Below are positions 52,906-60,941 of a DNA stretch of 64,000 nucleotides, one piece after another. Under the pieces are notes generated by a model that was not told where the DNA came from, did not search any database, and was given only the letters and a program-made list of their open reading frames with translations. The stretch spans positions 111,895 through 175,894 of the forward strand of contig NZ_BNCD01000017.1 of the NCBI RefSeq assembly GCF_014656295.1, given 5' to 3'. The DNA is from Streptomyces sulfonofaciens (GTDB lineage Bacteria > Actinomycetota > Actinomycetes > Streptomycetales > Streptomycetaceae). How positions within the stretch are numbered: position 1 is the stretch's first letter; each line of letters opens with the position of its first letter. A program made the translations under genes and the position numbers.

Positions 52906-53910
52906 TTGAGAGCCGACGAATCGGTGCCGCTGGGGCGTACCGCCCTGCGGGCCACGCGCCTCGGCCTGGGGCTCGCCTCCCTCGGGGGACTGTTCGCCCC
53001 CGTCTGCGACGAGGACGCCGAACGCACCGTCGACCGCGCCTGGGACGTCGGGATCAGACTCTTCGACACGGCACCCGTCTACGGCTACGGGCGGTCGGAA
53101 CGCCGTGCCGGGGCCGCGCTGCGCAGCCGTCCCCGCGCGCAGTACACGCTGTGCACGAAGGTCGGCCGCCGCATCGTGCCGGGAGGTGGCGACACCCAGC
53201 CCATCTGGGCCGACCCGCCGCCCGGTGTCGGGCCGCGGCGGGACTACTCGTACGCCGGTGTCATGCGCTCGGTCGAGGAGAGCCTGGAGCGCCTCGGGCT
53301 CGACCGGATCGACGTCCTCCATGTGCACGACCCGGACGAGGACTTCCCGGCGGCCGTGTCGGACGCCTACCGGGCGCTGGCCGAACTGCGGGCCAGGGGC
53401 GCGATCGGGGCGGTGTCGATCGGCGTCAACCACGCCCCGGTGGCCGCTCGCTACCTCAGGGAGGTGGACGGCCCGGGCCCCGACTGCGTCATGCTCGCGG
53501 GGCGGTACAACCTCCTCGACCAGTCCGGCCTCGACGAAGTGCTGCCGCTGTGCGCCGCACGCGGCGTCGCCGTCATGGCCGCGGGGGTCTACCAGTCCGG
53601 CCTGCTCGCCGACCCCCGCCCCGGTGCGCCGCACGGCTACGCCACGGTGCCGGACGCACTGGCCGGGCGGGTCGCCGCATGGCACGCCCTCTGCCGGACG
53701 TTCGCCGTGCCCGTGACGGCGGCCGCCGTCCAGTTCCCCTTCGGCCACCCCGCGGTGACGAGCGTCGTGGTCGGCGCCCGGACACCCAAGGAGGTGGAGG
53801 CGACCGCCCGGGTGCTCGCGACCCCCGTCCCCGGGGAGTTCTGGGCGGCCGCGCGGACGGCCGGTCTACTGCCCGCAGAGGTGCCGGCTCCCGTGGAGCG
53901 GGACATATGA
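52906..53910 (+). CDS. Aldo-keto reductase
   Basis: The 334-residue enzyme belongs to the aldo-keto reductase superfamily, with catalytic residues Asp54, Tyr59 (FDTAPVYGYG), Lys85 (CTKVGR) and His139/His141 (LHVHDP). It resembles the pyridoxal/L-fucose dehydrogenase (D-threo-aldose dehydrogenase) branch. It starts with TTG at 52906, supported by GGAGGAAG 6 nt upstream. Since a terminator separates it from the P450 operon, it is probably an independent unit, but its product could act on the same compounds. The natural substrate is unknown. Confidence 0.9.
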   Translation: MRADESVPLGRTALRATRLGLGLASLGGLFAPVCDEDAERTVDRAWDVGIRLFDTAPVYGYGRSERRAGAALRSRPRAQYTLCTKVGRRIVPGGGDTQPIWADPPPGVGPRRDYSYAGVMRSVEESLERLGLDRIDVLHVHDPDEDFPAAVSDAYRALAELRARGAIGAVSIGVNHAPVAARYLREVDGPGPDCVMLAGRYNLLDQSGLDEVLPLCAARGVAVMAAGVYQSGLLADPRPGAPHGYATVPDALAGRVAAWHALCRTFAVPVTAAAVQFPFGHPAVTSVVVGARTPKEVEATARVLATPVPGEFWAAARTAGLLPAEVPAPVERDI

Positions 53911-54149
53911 CCCCTCCACCCACCGCGTCACCGCCGCAGCGAAGAGCCGCCGGGCCCACCCGCACCGCCCTCCGCTCCGCCGGCCCGACCGCCGCCCCTT
54001 CCCCGGGGCCCGGCCCGTCGCGTCCCCGGGAGACCTCCTGCGGGTTGCCGTCGCAGCAGGTCGGCGATCGGGACGTCCCACGAACTGCTCAATGCGCCGC
54101 GGGCTCTGGTGGGTGACCGGAACCGGCCCGCACTCTCGGTGGTGCACAG

Positions 54150-54175
54150 GGCGGCGAGGCCACCCCCTCGCCGCC
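54150..54175. repeat. 10-bp stem hairpin upstream of a small secreted protein
   Basis: GGCGGCGAGG (54150-54159) pairs exactly with CCTCGCCGCC (54166-54175) across a 6-nt loop. It ends 26 nt before the ATG at 54202, so it is either the terminator of the aldo-keto reductase gene (240 bp after its stop) or part of the 5' untranslated region. Confidence 0.6.
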
Positions 54176-54201
54176 GTCGACGACCAACGGGGAGATCCAT
54201 C

Positions 54202-54504
54202 ATGGGAACGCGCAGGAACCTGGCCGCGCTTGCGGCCACCACAGCACTGTTCGGCGGCGCGGTGGCCATGGCTCCCGCCGCGAGCGCGGCTTCCGGCGGG
54301 ACAGCGCCCGCCTGCGTCTCGCGGACGGTGTACAGCCAGCCCGACTTCCAGCAGGTGTCCCTCTACAACACCTGCGGCAAGACGATGCACGTCAACGTCG
54401 TCGTGAAGTCCGGGCCCGACATGGGTTGCAAGGCACTCACGAACAAGCACGGGCTCATCCACACGATCAACTGGGGCCGCTACCAGAAGACCGTCGTCTG
54501 CTGA
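54202..54504 (+). CDS. Small secreted protein resembling the amylase-inhibitor (tendamistat) family
   Basis: This 100-residue protein has a clear signal peptide (MGTRRNLAALAATTALFGG, cleavage after ASA at about residue 29) and a 71-residue mature part with four cysteines, Cys38, Cys58, Cys76 and Cys100. The second and third cysteines are 17 residues apart, and the surrounding pattern N-x-C-x-x-T-x-x-V-x-V-V matches that of tendamistat (N-G-C-A-E-T-V-T-V-K-V-V). The inhibitor's Trp-Arg-Tyr triad is missing: here Thr-Val-Tyr precedes Ser-Gln. A different target or no inhibitory function is therefore likely. ATG 54202 follows GGGGAGATCC. Confidence 0.7.
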   Translation: MGTRRNLAALAATTALFGGAVAMAPAASAASGGTAPACVSRTVYSQPDFQQVSLYNTCGKTMHVNVVVKSGPDMGCKALTNKHGLIHTINWGRYQKTVVC

Positions 54505-54622
54505 GGCGAGCCGCCTGCTTCGCGGCAGCGGGTTCGACGAGGGCCTCGCCGTCCTCGGGCCCGCCGGCACCGCGGAGCGGCCCGCCCTGGTGGCGCGGGC
54601 CCGGCGGAGGGCCTGCCCGGTA

Positions 54623-54661
54623 GCCGCGGGCCCGGTGGAGTACATCCACCGGGCCCGCGGC
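54623..54661. terminator. Bidirectional terminator between small secreted protein and Ku genes
   Basis: GCCGCGGGCCCGGTGGA (54623-54639) pairs exactly with its complement (54645-54661) around a 5-nt loop, a 17-bp stem between two convergent genes. The rest of the region 54505-54803 is empty. Confidence 0.85.
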
Positions 54662-54803
54662 GCGGCGTGCGGCGCGACCACCCCGCGGGGCCCCGAGCGG
54701 TGCGACGCGGCACGCGTCGCCCCCCCATCGGCCGCCACCGGCGGACGCGGCAACCACCGCCAGGCGCGGCAGCCGGGGTGCTGCCCGAGCGTGCCGGGGC
54801 GCA

Positions 54804-55754
54804 CTAGGCGGAGCGCCGTGGCCTGCGGGCGGTGCTCTTCTTGGCCGTGCTCTTCTTGGCCGTGGTCTTCTTGGGCGTCGTCTTCCTGGCACCCGTCGTC
54901 GTGGTCTTCTCCGTGTCCGCCGCGGTGGTCTTCTTCCTTCGCCCCGGCATCTCGTGCACCGTGGCCTGCTCGCCCTCGCCGCGGGCGGTGCGCGCCTTCG
55001 TGACCGAGCTGCGCAGGGCGTCCATGAGGTCGACCACCTGTGCGGGCTGCTCCTCACGGGGCGCCCGCGGGGGTTCGACGCCTTCCTGCTTGGCCTCGAT
55101 CAGCGCGGCCATGGCCTCGGTGTACTGGTCCGTGTAGCCGCTGATGTCGTCGCGGCCCAAGGTCTCCATCAGCTCGACGGCGGCGTCGACCTCCTCGTCG
55201 TCGACCGCGACGGGCGCGGGCGCCAGGGCAGTGGGCTCGCGCACCTCGTCGTCCCACTTCAGACTGTGCAGGGCGATCGCGTCGTCGATGACGCGAAGCA
55301 TCCCGAGCCGCTCCCTGCCGTGCCACGCGTACTGGGCGATCGCCACCCGGCTCGACCGCTCCAGTGCGCGCCTGAGCAGCACGTACGGCTTCTCCGCCGC
55401 CGGCGCGCCGGCCTGCAGGTAGTAGCCGTCGGCCATCCGGATCGGGTCGATCCGCTCCGCCGGCAGGAAGGCCACGATCTCGATGGTCCGCGCCGTGGGC
55501 AGGGGGAGGTTGTCCAGTTCCTCGTCGGTGACCGGCACGACGGTGTCCCGGGCGATCTCGTACCCCCGGCCGATCTCCTCGGGCTCCAGGACCTTCCCGT
55601 CGAGCTCGCACACCTTCTGGTAGCGGATGCGACCCTGGTCGACGTCGTGGTACTGGTGCAACTGGATGTTGTGGGTCTCGGTCGCGGCGATCACCCGGAT
55701 CGGAATGGTCACCAGACCGAAGGAGATACTTCCAGTCCAAATAGGACGGGGCAT
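54804..55754 (-). CDS. ku: Non-homologous end joining protein Ku
   Basis: The 316-residue Ku homologue binds DNA double-strand ends. The core domain (residues 1-255) starts MPRPIWTGSISFGLVTIP, with ELDGKVLEPEEIGRGYE further on. The C-terminal 45 residues are Lys/Thr/Ala-rich (KKTTAKKSTAKKS), a DNA-binding tail found in actinobacterial Ku proteins. The ATG at 55754 follows GGGAGG and begins the domain exactly; longer frames are not supported. No ligD gene is in the window. The ligB gene 30 kb to the left is not the usual Ku partner. Confidence 0.95.
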   Translation of the reverse strand: MPRPIWTGSISFGLVTIPIRVIAATETHNIQLHQYHDVDQGRIRYQKVCELDGKVLEPEEIGRGYEIARDTVVPVTDEELDNLPLPTARTIEIVAFLPAERIDPIRMADGYYLQAGAPAAEKPYVLLRRALERSSRVAIAQYAWHGRERLGMLRVIDDAIALHSLKWDDEVREPTALAPAPVAVDDEEVDAAVELMETLGRDDISGYTDQYTEAMAALIEAKQEGVEPPRAPREEQPAQVVDLMDALRSSVTKARTARGEGEQATVHEMPGRRKKTTAADTEKTTTTGARKTTPKKTTAKKSTAKKSTARRPRRSA

Positions 55755-56206
55755 GGCAAACCTCCCATAACGCCCCGAGGGGGTCAGCATACCGCACAGT
55801 ACGTAACGTGCGGTCGTGCCCGGCGACGGCCGGCTGCGGCGGGCCGACGGTCGCGGCGGGCTGACAGACGCGAGGGGCGGACGACTGCGAGGGGCGTACG
55901 ACTGCGAGGGTGTACGACTTCGACGGCTCTCACATGGCCGGTGCGGCCCTGCCGGCATCTGCGGGAGGTTCCCGGGCCGTGTGGGGGGCGCCTTCCCCGC
56001 GCTCCGGCGCCCTTGGCGGCGGCCCGGCGCCCGGACCGCCGCCCGCCGTCAGCGGAGGGAGGCCGAGACCGCTCGTGTTGCGGGCGCGGCAGCCTCCGGT
56101 GACGCTTGGAGCAACCCACCGCGTACGCCGCCCACTCCCCGTGCCCGGGACTCGTCCGGGCGGCGGGGGCGGTGAGCCGGGCCTTGCCGCGAAGGAGTAC
56201 GGATCC
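55755..56206. other. Divergent promoter region of ku and the ATPase gene
   Basis: No gene is seen. ACCGCAC and GTGCGGT (around 55791-55815) form an inverted repeat, close to the ku start, and a 17-bp tandem repeat is at 55870-55920. Confidence 0.4.
55870..55920. repeat. 17-bp tandem repeat, three degenerate copies
   Basis: The units GCGAGGGGCGGACGACT, GCGAGGGGCGTACGACT and GCGAGGGTGTACGACTT follow each other without spacers between the ku and ATPase genes. Confidence 0.85.
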
Positions 56207-56668
56207 ATGACCGCGCCGGTCAACTGCTACTACGTCCTCGAAATGCGGGCCAGCGGGCAGCGCGTCCCGCACCTGCACAGCATTCTGACCGCCCACCTGC
56301 GCTACTGGGGCCTCGGACAGCACATCGACCCGGTCTGCCGGGGAGTGCGCGAGCTCTTTCTGAACGTGGCCCAGCACGCGGGCGAGAACAAGACCTGCAT
56401 CGTCGAACTCCGGTGGAACGGCCGTTTCCTGACGGCCGCGGTTTCCGACCGGGCGCGCTCCCTGCCGCGCCCGCTGGGACCGGCGCGCGGGGGCCTTGCC
56501 ACCGTGGCCGCCGTGAGCGACACCTGGGGGGCCTGCCGCACCGCCGACGGGAAGATCGTCTGGTTCACCCGGCGGGCCACCAGTCCGCACGCGGCCCCGT
56601 TGCGCGGGCTGCGACCGCAACCAGCGCGGCCCACGGCGAAGCCCACCCCGCACGGCGTGTGCGCATAG
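56207..56668 (+). CDS. RsbW-like ATP-binding protein (HATPase_c)
   Basis: The 153-residue protein has the GHKL ATPase layout of Streptomyces anti-sigma-type kinases: the N-box ELFLNVAQHAG, a degenerate G1 box VSDRARSLP (normally DxGxG), and the G2-like GGLATVAAVSD. The loss of the glycines of the G1 box may weaken ATP binding. The C-terminal 30 residues are Pro/Arg-rich. GAAGGAG is 7 nt before the ATG at 56207. Such proteins often bind an unknown anti-anti-sigma factor or act in antibiotic regulation. No partner gene is adjacent. Confidence 0.85.
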   Translation: MTAPVNCYYVLEMRASGQRVPHLHSILTAHLRYWGLGQHIDPVCRGVRELFLNVAQHAGENKTCIVELRWNGRFLTAAVSDRARSLPRPLGPARGGLATVAAVSDTWGACRTADGKIVWFTRRATSPHAAPLRGLRPQPARPTAKPTPHGVCA

Positions 56669-57032
56669 CCGACGCACCCCCCCGCCGCGCCCTGCCCCCC
56701 TGCCCCGCCCTGCCCTCCTGCACGTCCTGACACCCCGCCCCGCACGGTTCCGCCCCGCCCCCTCCCCCTCTGCCCGGCCCTGTCTCCTCCGGCCCGGTCC
56801 CCTCCCGCGGCAGGCTCCGGCCCCGCTCGGACCGGCTCGGAGGGGACCCGCCCGCGCTCCCTGCCGTCGAGCAGGGCCCCGAAGCACCGCGAAAACCCGC
56901 GCGCCCGCCCCTTACCCACGCGCCCCGGCCACCTCCCCGCGAGCTGCCTGGCCACCTGCGCGGGCGCCGTACTAAGTTGGTTGATGTCAAGCAAGCAATC
57001 GCGGCGTCGTCGACGGGCGGGAGTGGGTTCGC
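56669..57032. other. C-rich strand-asymmetric region and MFS promoter
   Basis: From about 56672 to 56810 the top strand is a nearly uninterrupted C/T tract (runs such as CCCGCCCCCTCCCCCTC) with almost no A. No gene is seen. The right end, 56970-57000, is AT-richer and contains the MarR-type operator described separately. Confidence 0.55.
56977..56994 (+). promoter_or_regulatory. MarR-type operator upstream of the MFS-marR operon
   Basis: TTGGTTGA-TG-TCAAGCAA is an 18-bp inverted repeat with 7 of 8 positions matched. This is the common TTGCTTGA-type element of MarR regulators. It lies 39 bp before the GTG of the MFS gene, and the marR gene is in the same operon, consistent with autoregulation. 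Confidence 0.75.
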
Positions 57033-58904
57033 GTGGGACCACGTGCTGAGGTGACGGAACCGGGACCGGATCCAGGCCCGGGCCCGAGCCCGGTTCCGGC
57101 GGAGGCCGGGTCCGGCTACAAGTGGGTCGCGCTGTCCAACACGACCCTCGGCGTGCTGATCGCCACGATCAACCAGTCGATCATGCTGATCGCGCTCCCC
57201 GACATCTTCCGCGGCATAGGCGTCGACCCGCTGGAGCCCGGCAACACCAGCCTGCTGCTCTGGTTGATCATGAGCTACCTCGTGGTCACCGCCGTACTCG
57301 TGGTCAGCTTCGGCAGGCTCGGCGACATCTACGGCAGGACCCGGATGTACAACCTGGGCTTCGCCGTCTTCACCGTGTTCTCCGTGCTGCTCTCGGTGAC
57401 CTGGCTGAAGGGCACGGACGGCGCTCTCTGGCTGATCGCCATGCGTGTCCTGCAGGGCGTGGGCGGGGCCATGCTGATGGCCAACTCCAGTGCGATCCTG
57501 ACCGACGCCTTCCCGGCCCGCCAGCGTGGCCTCGCCCTCGGCCTCAACCAGGTCGCCGGCATCGCCGGGTCCTTCGTGGGCCTGGTCATCGGCGGCCTGC
57601 TCGGGCCGGTCGACTGGCGACTGGTGTTCCTGGTGTCCGTGCCCTTCGGCGTGTTCGGCACGGTCTGGGCGTACCTGCGCCTGCGGGACACCGGTGTCCG
57701 CACCCCCGCCACGCTCGACTGGTGGGGCAACATCACCTTCGCGCTGGGCCTGATCGCGCTGCTCACCGGCATCACCTACGGGATCCAGCCCTACGCCGGG
57801 CACAGCATGGGCTGGACGAACCCGTGGGTCATCGCCACCATGGCCGCCGGCGTACTCGTCCTGGCGGTCTTCTGCGTGATCGAGACGAAGGCCGCCTCCC
57901 CCATGTTCCACCTGAGCCTGTTCCGGATACGGGCCTTCACGGCGGGCAACTGCGCGGGACTGCTCGCCTCGCTGGGTCGCGGTGGGCTGATGTTCATCCT
58001 GATCATCTGGCTGCAGGGCATCTGGCTCCCGCGGCACGGCTACGGCTTCGCCCAGACACCGCTGTGGGCGGGCATCTACATGCTGCCGCTGACGCTCGGC
58101 TTCCTGGTGGCCGGCCCGGTGTCCGGCTGGGCGTCCGACCGGTTCGGCGCCCGGACGTTCGCCACCGGCGGCATGGTGCTCGCGGCCGCCACCTTCGTGG
58201 CGCTGGAGGCCCTGCCCGTCGATTTCGCCTATGTCTGGTTCGCGCTGATCCTGCTGCTCAACGGCATCGGCATGGGCCTGTTCGCGGCACCGAACCGGGC
58301 CGCCATCATGAACAGCCTGCCGCCGGACCAGCGCGGGGTGGGCGCCGGCATCAGCACCACCTTCCAGAACTCCGCCATGGTGCTGTCCATCGGCATCTTC
58401 TTCTCGCTGATGATCACCGGCCTGGCCGGCTCGCTGCCGCATGCGCTGACCACCGGTCTGACCGCGCAGGGCGTGCCCGCAGCCGACGCCGGCAAGATCG
58501 CCGCACTGCCGCCGGTCGGAGTGCTCTTCGCCTCCCTGCTCGGCTACAACCCGATCAGGACCCTGCTGGGCCCCCACGTGCTGAACCAGCTACCCGCCGG
58601 GCACGCCTCGTACCTGACCGGCCGGGAGTTCTTCCCGCGGCTGATCTCCGGGCCCTTCGCGGACGGCCTCTCCGTCGCCTTCGCCTTCGCCTGCTGCCTG
58701 ATCGCGGCCTGCGCCTCGCTGCTGCGCGGCGGGAAGTACTATCACGGCGACCGAAGGAGCCGGACGTCCGAGCCGGACGGGGACGCCGGCACGGCTCCGG
58801 GCACGGCGTCGCCCGGTGCGTCCGCCGGTACTGCCCGGCCTGATGCCGACGCGCCGAGGTCCCCGGCGCCGCGCTCCACCACCAGCCGCCCAGGGAGCCC
58901 CTGA
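57033..58904 (+). CDS. MFS transporter, DHA2 family, 14 helices
   Basis: The 623-residue membrane protein has about 14 predicted helices. The MFS signature is FGRLGDIYGRTRMYNLGF, and the motif C stretch is LNQVAGIAGSFVGLVIGG. The N-terminal 30 residues are Pro/Gly/Glu-rich and the C-terminal 70 residues form a cytoplasmic Ala/Pro/Gly-rich tail. The family exports antibiotics and dyes, using protons. The GTG start at 57033 has the site GGGCGGGAG upstream. The stop codon overlaps the marR start by 1 bp, so the exporter is produced with its own regulator. Confidence 0.92.
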   Translation: MGPRAEVTEPGPDPGPGPSPVPAEAGSGYKWVALSNTTLGVLIATINQSIMLIALPDIFRGIGVDPLEPGNTSLLLWLIMSYLVVTAVLVVSFGRLGDIYGRTRMYNLGFAVFTVFSVLLSVTWLKGTDGALWLIAMRVLQGVGGAMLMANSSAILTDAFPARQRGLALGLNQVAGIAGSFVGLVIGGLLGPVDWRLVFLVSVPFGVFGTVWAYLRLRDTGVRTPATLDWWGNITFALGLIALLTGITYGIQPYAGHSMGWTNPWVIATMAAGVLVLAVFCVIETKAASPMFHLSLFRIRAFTAGNCAGLLASLGRGGLMFILIIWLQGIWLPRHGYGFAQTPLWAGIYMLPLTLGFLVAGPVSGWASDRFGARTFATGGMVLAAATFVALEALPVDFAYVWFALILLLNGIGMGLFAAPNRAAIMNSLPPDQRGVGAGISTTFQNSAMVLSIGIFFSLMITGLAGSLPHALTTGLTAQGVPAADAGKIAALPPVGVLFASLLGYNPIRTLLGPHVLNQLPAGHASYLTGREFFPRLISGPFADGLSVAFAFACCLIAACASLLRGGKYYHGDRRSRTSEPDGDAGTAPGTASPGASAGTARPDADAPRSPAPRSTTSRPGSP

Positions 58905-59461
58905 TGCCCGCCCGTACTCCGACGGGCCGCCCGAACGACCGGCCGGCGGCCGCCGCCTCGTCCGCCGGCGCCCCCTCGTCCGACCCCGCCGCCCCCTCGT
59001 CCGACCCCGCCGCCGCGGCCGAGCTGGCCGCGCGGCTGCGTGCCGCGATCCAGCACCTGATGCCCCTGCTGCGGGCCCAGAGCGTGCACAACGACCTGAC
59101 CCCGAGCCGGCTGACGGCGCTCGCCGCGCTCGCTGACGCCGGTCCGCTGCGCATCAGCGAACTCGCCGCCCGTATGGGCATCGCACTGTCCACCACCTCC
59201 CGCATGATCGATCTCCTGGAGGGCCTCGGCTGGACGGAACGCCGCCCCGACCCCGCCGACCAGCGGGCCAGCCTGATCAGCCTGGGGCGGCAGGGACGCG
59301 CCGTGCTGGCCGCGGTGCGCAAGGAGCACACGGGCAAGCTGGCCAACGAGGTCGGGCGCCTGTCGCCCGACCTCGTCCGGCGGCTGCACGACGCACTTCC
59401 CGCCCTGGAGGCCCTGGCGGGCACGGCACCCGGTGCCGACGAGAAGACCGCAGGCCGATGA
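58904..59461 (+). CDS. MarR family transcriptional regulator
   Basis: The 185-residue regulator has a winged helix (about residues 70-140, with ISELAARMGIALSTTSRMID followed by the wing DPADQRAS). The N-terminal 40 residues are Ala/Ser/Pro-rich and include a 15-bp in-frame direct repeat that encodes APSSDPA twice. The ATG overlaps the MFS stop. It probably represses the MFS-marR operon by binding the TTGA-type palindrome at 56977. Confidence 0.9.
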   Translation: MPARTPTGRPNDRPAAAASSAGAPSSDPAAPSSDPAAAAELAARLRAAIQHLMPLLRAQSVHNDLTPSRLTALAALADAGPLRISELAARMGIALSTTSRMIDLLEGLGWTERRPDPADQRASLISLGRQGRAVLAAVRKEHTGKLANEVGRLSPDLVRRLHDALPALEALAGTAPGADEKTAGR

Positions 59462-59495
59462 GTACCCACCACCGGTAGAGGAACCGAGGAACCAC

Positions 59496-60239
59496 ATGTA
59501 CGACGCAGTGCTCGCCGAGACCATCTCCATCACGGGCCACGGAGGTGACCGGATCGAGGCGTACTCAGCGCGTCCGCTCACACCCGGCCCGATCGGCTCG
59601 GTCGTGGTCATCCACCACATGCCCGGCTATGACGCACCCACCAAGGAGATCACCCGCCGGTTCGCCGCCGAGGGCTACGCCGCCGTCTGCCCCAACCTGT
59701 ACAGCCGTGAGGCGCCGGGCGCCGACCCCGACGACGCGGCGGCCGCGGCGCGCGCCGCGGGCGGAGTGCCGGACGAGCGGCTGGTGGGCGATGTGGCGGG
59801 TGCGGCGGCGTACCTGCGCGGCCTGCCCTCGTCCAACCAGAAGGTGGGCACCATCGGGTACTGCTCCGGCGGACGCCAGTCCTTCCTCGCCGCGTGCAGC
59901 CTCGATCTGGAGGCCGCGGTCGACTGCTACGGGGCGTTCGTCACCGGCCGCCCGCCGGAGGGCTTCCCGCTCCAGATCGAGCCGCTCGCCCATCTCACCC
60001 CCGACCTCTCCTGCCCGCTACTCGGCCTGTTCGGCGCCGAGGACCAGCACCCCTCGCCCGCGGACACCGCGGCGCTGGAGGAGGAGCTGAAGAAGCACGG
60101 CAAGGAGTACGAGTTCCACACCTACGAGGGCGCGGGCCACGCCTTCTTCGCCGTGGACCGGCCCAGCTACCGCCCGCAGATCGCGGTCGAGGCCTGGGGC
60201 CGCGTCCTGGACTTCTTCGGCCGCAACCTGGCCGGCTGA
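59496..60239 (+). CDS. Dienelactone hydrolase family protein
   Basis: The 247-residue alpha/beta hydrolase has nucleophile Cys in IGYCSGGR, Asp in FGAEDQHPS and His in EGAGHAFF, the triad of dienelactone hydrolases. It resembles carboxymethylenebutenolidase but the substrate is unknown. The ATG at 59496 follows GAGGAACC; a longer frame to 59433 overlaps marR. It is 34 bp downstream of marR, so it is probably in the same operon. This suggests that it acts on the compound sensed by MarR, which is inference. Confidence 0.88.
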   Translation: MYDAVLAETISITGHGGDRIEAYSARPLTPGPIGSVVVIHHMPGYDAPTKEITRRFAAEGYAAVCPNLYSREAPGADPDDAAAAARAAGGVPDERLVGDVAGAAAYLRGLPSSNQKVGTIGYCSGGRQSFLAACSLDLEAAVDCYGAFVTGRPPEGFPLQIEPLAHLTPDLSCPLLGLFGAEDQHPSPADTAALEEELKKHGKEYEFHTYEGAGHAFFAVDRPSYRPQIAVEAWGRVLDFFGRNLAG

Positions 60240-60316
60240 CCCCGGCCCGGCGTCCGGCTCGGACGCCGACACGTCCCCGTACCCACCCTTCGGACCGCGG
60301 AAGGCGGCAGCCGGCC

Positions 60317-60631
60317 ATGTGCACCTACCTCACCGAGAAGTTCCCGCTAGAGGGCAGCGGCAAGGGAGCGCAGGGATACTTCTCCCTCAGCGAGGCCATG
60401 GTCTACATCGACCATCCCCAGCACGCCCCCTACGAACACACCGTCAACATCGACTTCCTCAACCCGGCCAAGGGCCCCTCGGCCCGGGTCGCCGTCGAAC
60501 TCACCGAGGAGGCCGCGCTGGCGCTGATCGACGCCGTGCGCACCGCCCTCGCCTCCGCCCCGCCCGGCCTCGCCGCGGCGGGTGGCACGGCCGGGGCCCC
60601 CGACCCGTCCGCGGTGCCGGCGCGGGACTGA
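60317..60631 (+). CDS. Small conserved protein (probable DUF6295 family)
   Basis: The 104-residue protein contains MCTYLTEKFPLEGSGKGAQG, then EHTVNIDFLNPAKGPSARVA and LTEEAALALIDAVRTAL, a pattern I associate with a Streptomyces family of unknown function (DUF6295). There is no signal or membrane segment. It follows the dienelactone hydrolase after 77 bp on the same strand, and a very strong hairpin ends the unit. Confidence 0.72.
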   Translation: MCTYLTEKFPLEGSGKGAQGYFSLSEAMVYIDHPQHAPYEHTVNIDFLNPAKGPSARVAVELTEEAALALIDAVRTALASAPPGLAAAGGTAGAPDPSAVPARD

Positions 60632-60644
60632 CGAGGAGAGGACC

Positions 60645-60699
60645 GCGGCGCGGCCCGCGGCCCCTCCGCCCCGGCGGAGCGGGCCGCGGGCCGCGCCGC
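60645..60699 (+). terminator. Large terminator hairpin after the DUF6295 gene
   Basis: A 19-bp arm (60645-60663) pairs perfectly with 60681-60699, and inside it CTCCGCC pairs with GGCGGAG around CC, with one bulged C. The combined stem is 26 bp. It starts 13 bp after the stop codon. The rest of 60700-60941 is GC-rich and gene-free. Confidence 0.85.
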
Positions 60700-60941
60700 G
60701 CGCTGCGCACGCACGGGTGGCGGGGCGGCCTTCGCCCCCGGCCTGCGTCCCCCCGCCTTCGGCGGCCCGGCCCCTGCCACCCCGGCCCCCTGCCACCCCT
60801 TCCTGTCGCGCGACGGGTGTGTGCACCCCGGGCTCCGCACGGCGCACGGGAGCCCGCCCGGGCCTCGGCCGGCCGTGGCCAAGGCCCACCGGAGGGTCGA
60901 ACGCCCACCGCAGGGGCGAAGGCCCCCTCCGGGGCCGGGTC

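Noticed and set aside
56565..58577. Long open frame on the minus strand opposite the MFS transporter (670 codons)
   Set aside because: It is an antisense shadow of a well-supported exporter gene, rich in Gln, Gly and His, without a ribosome site or family match.
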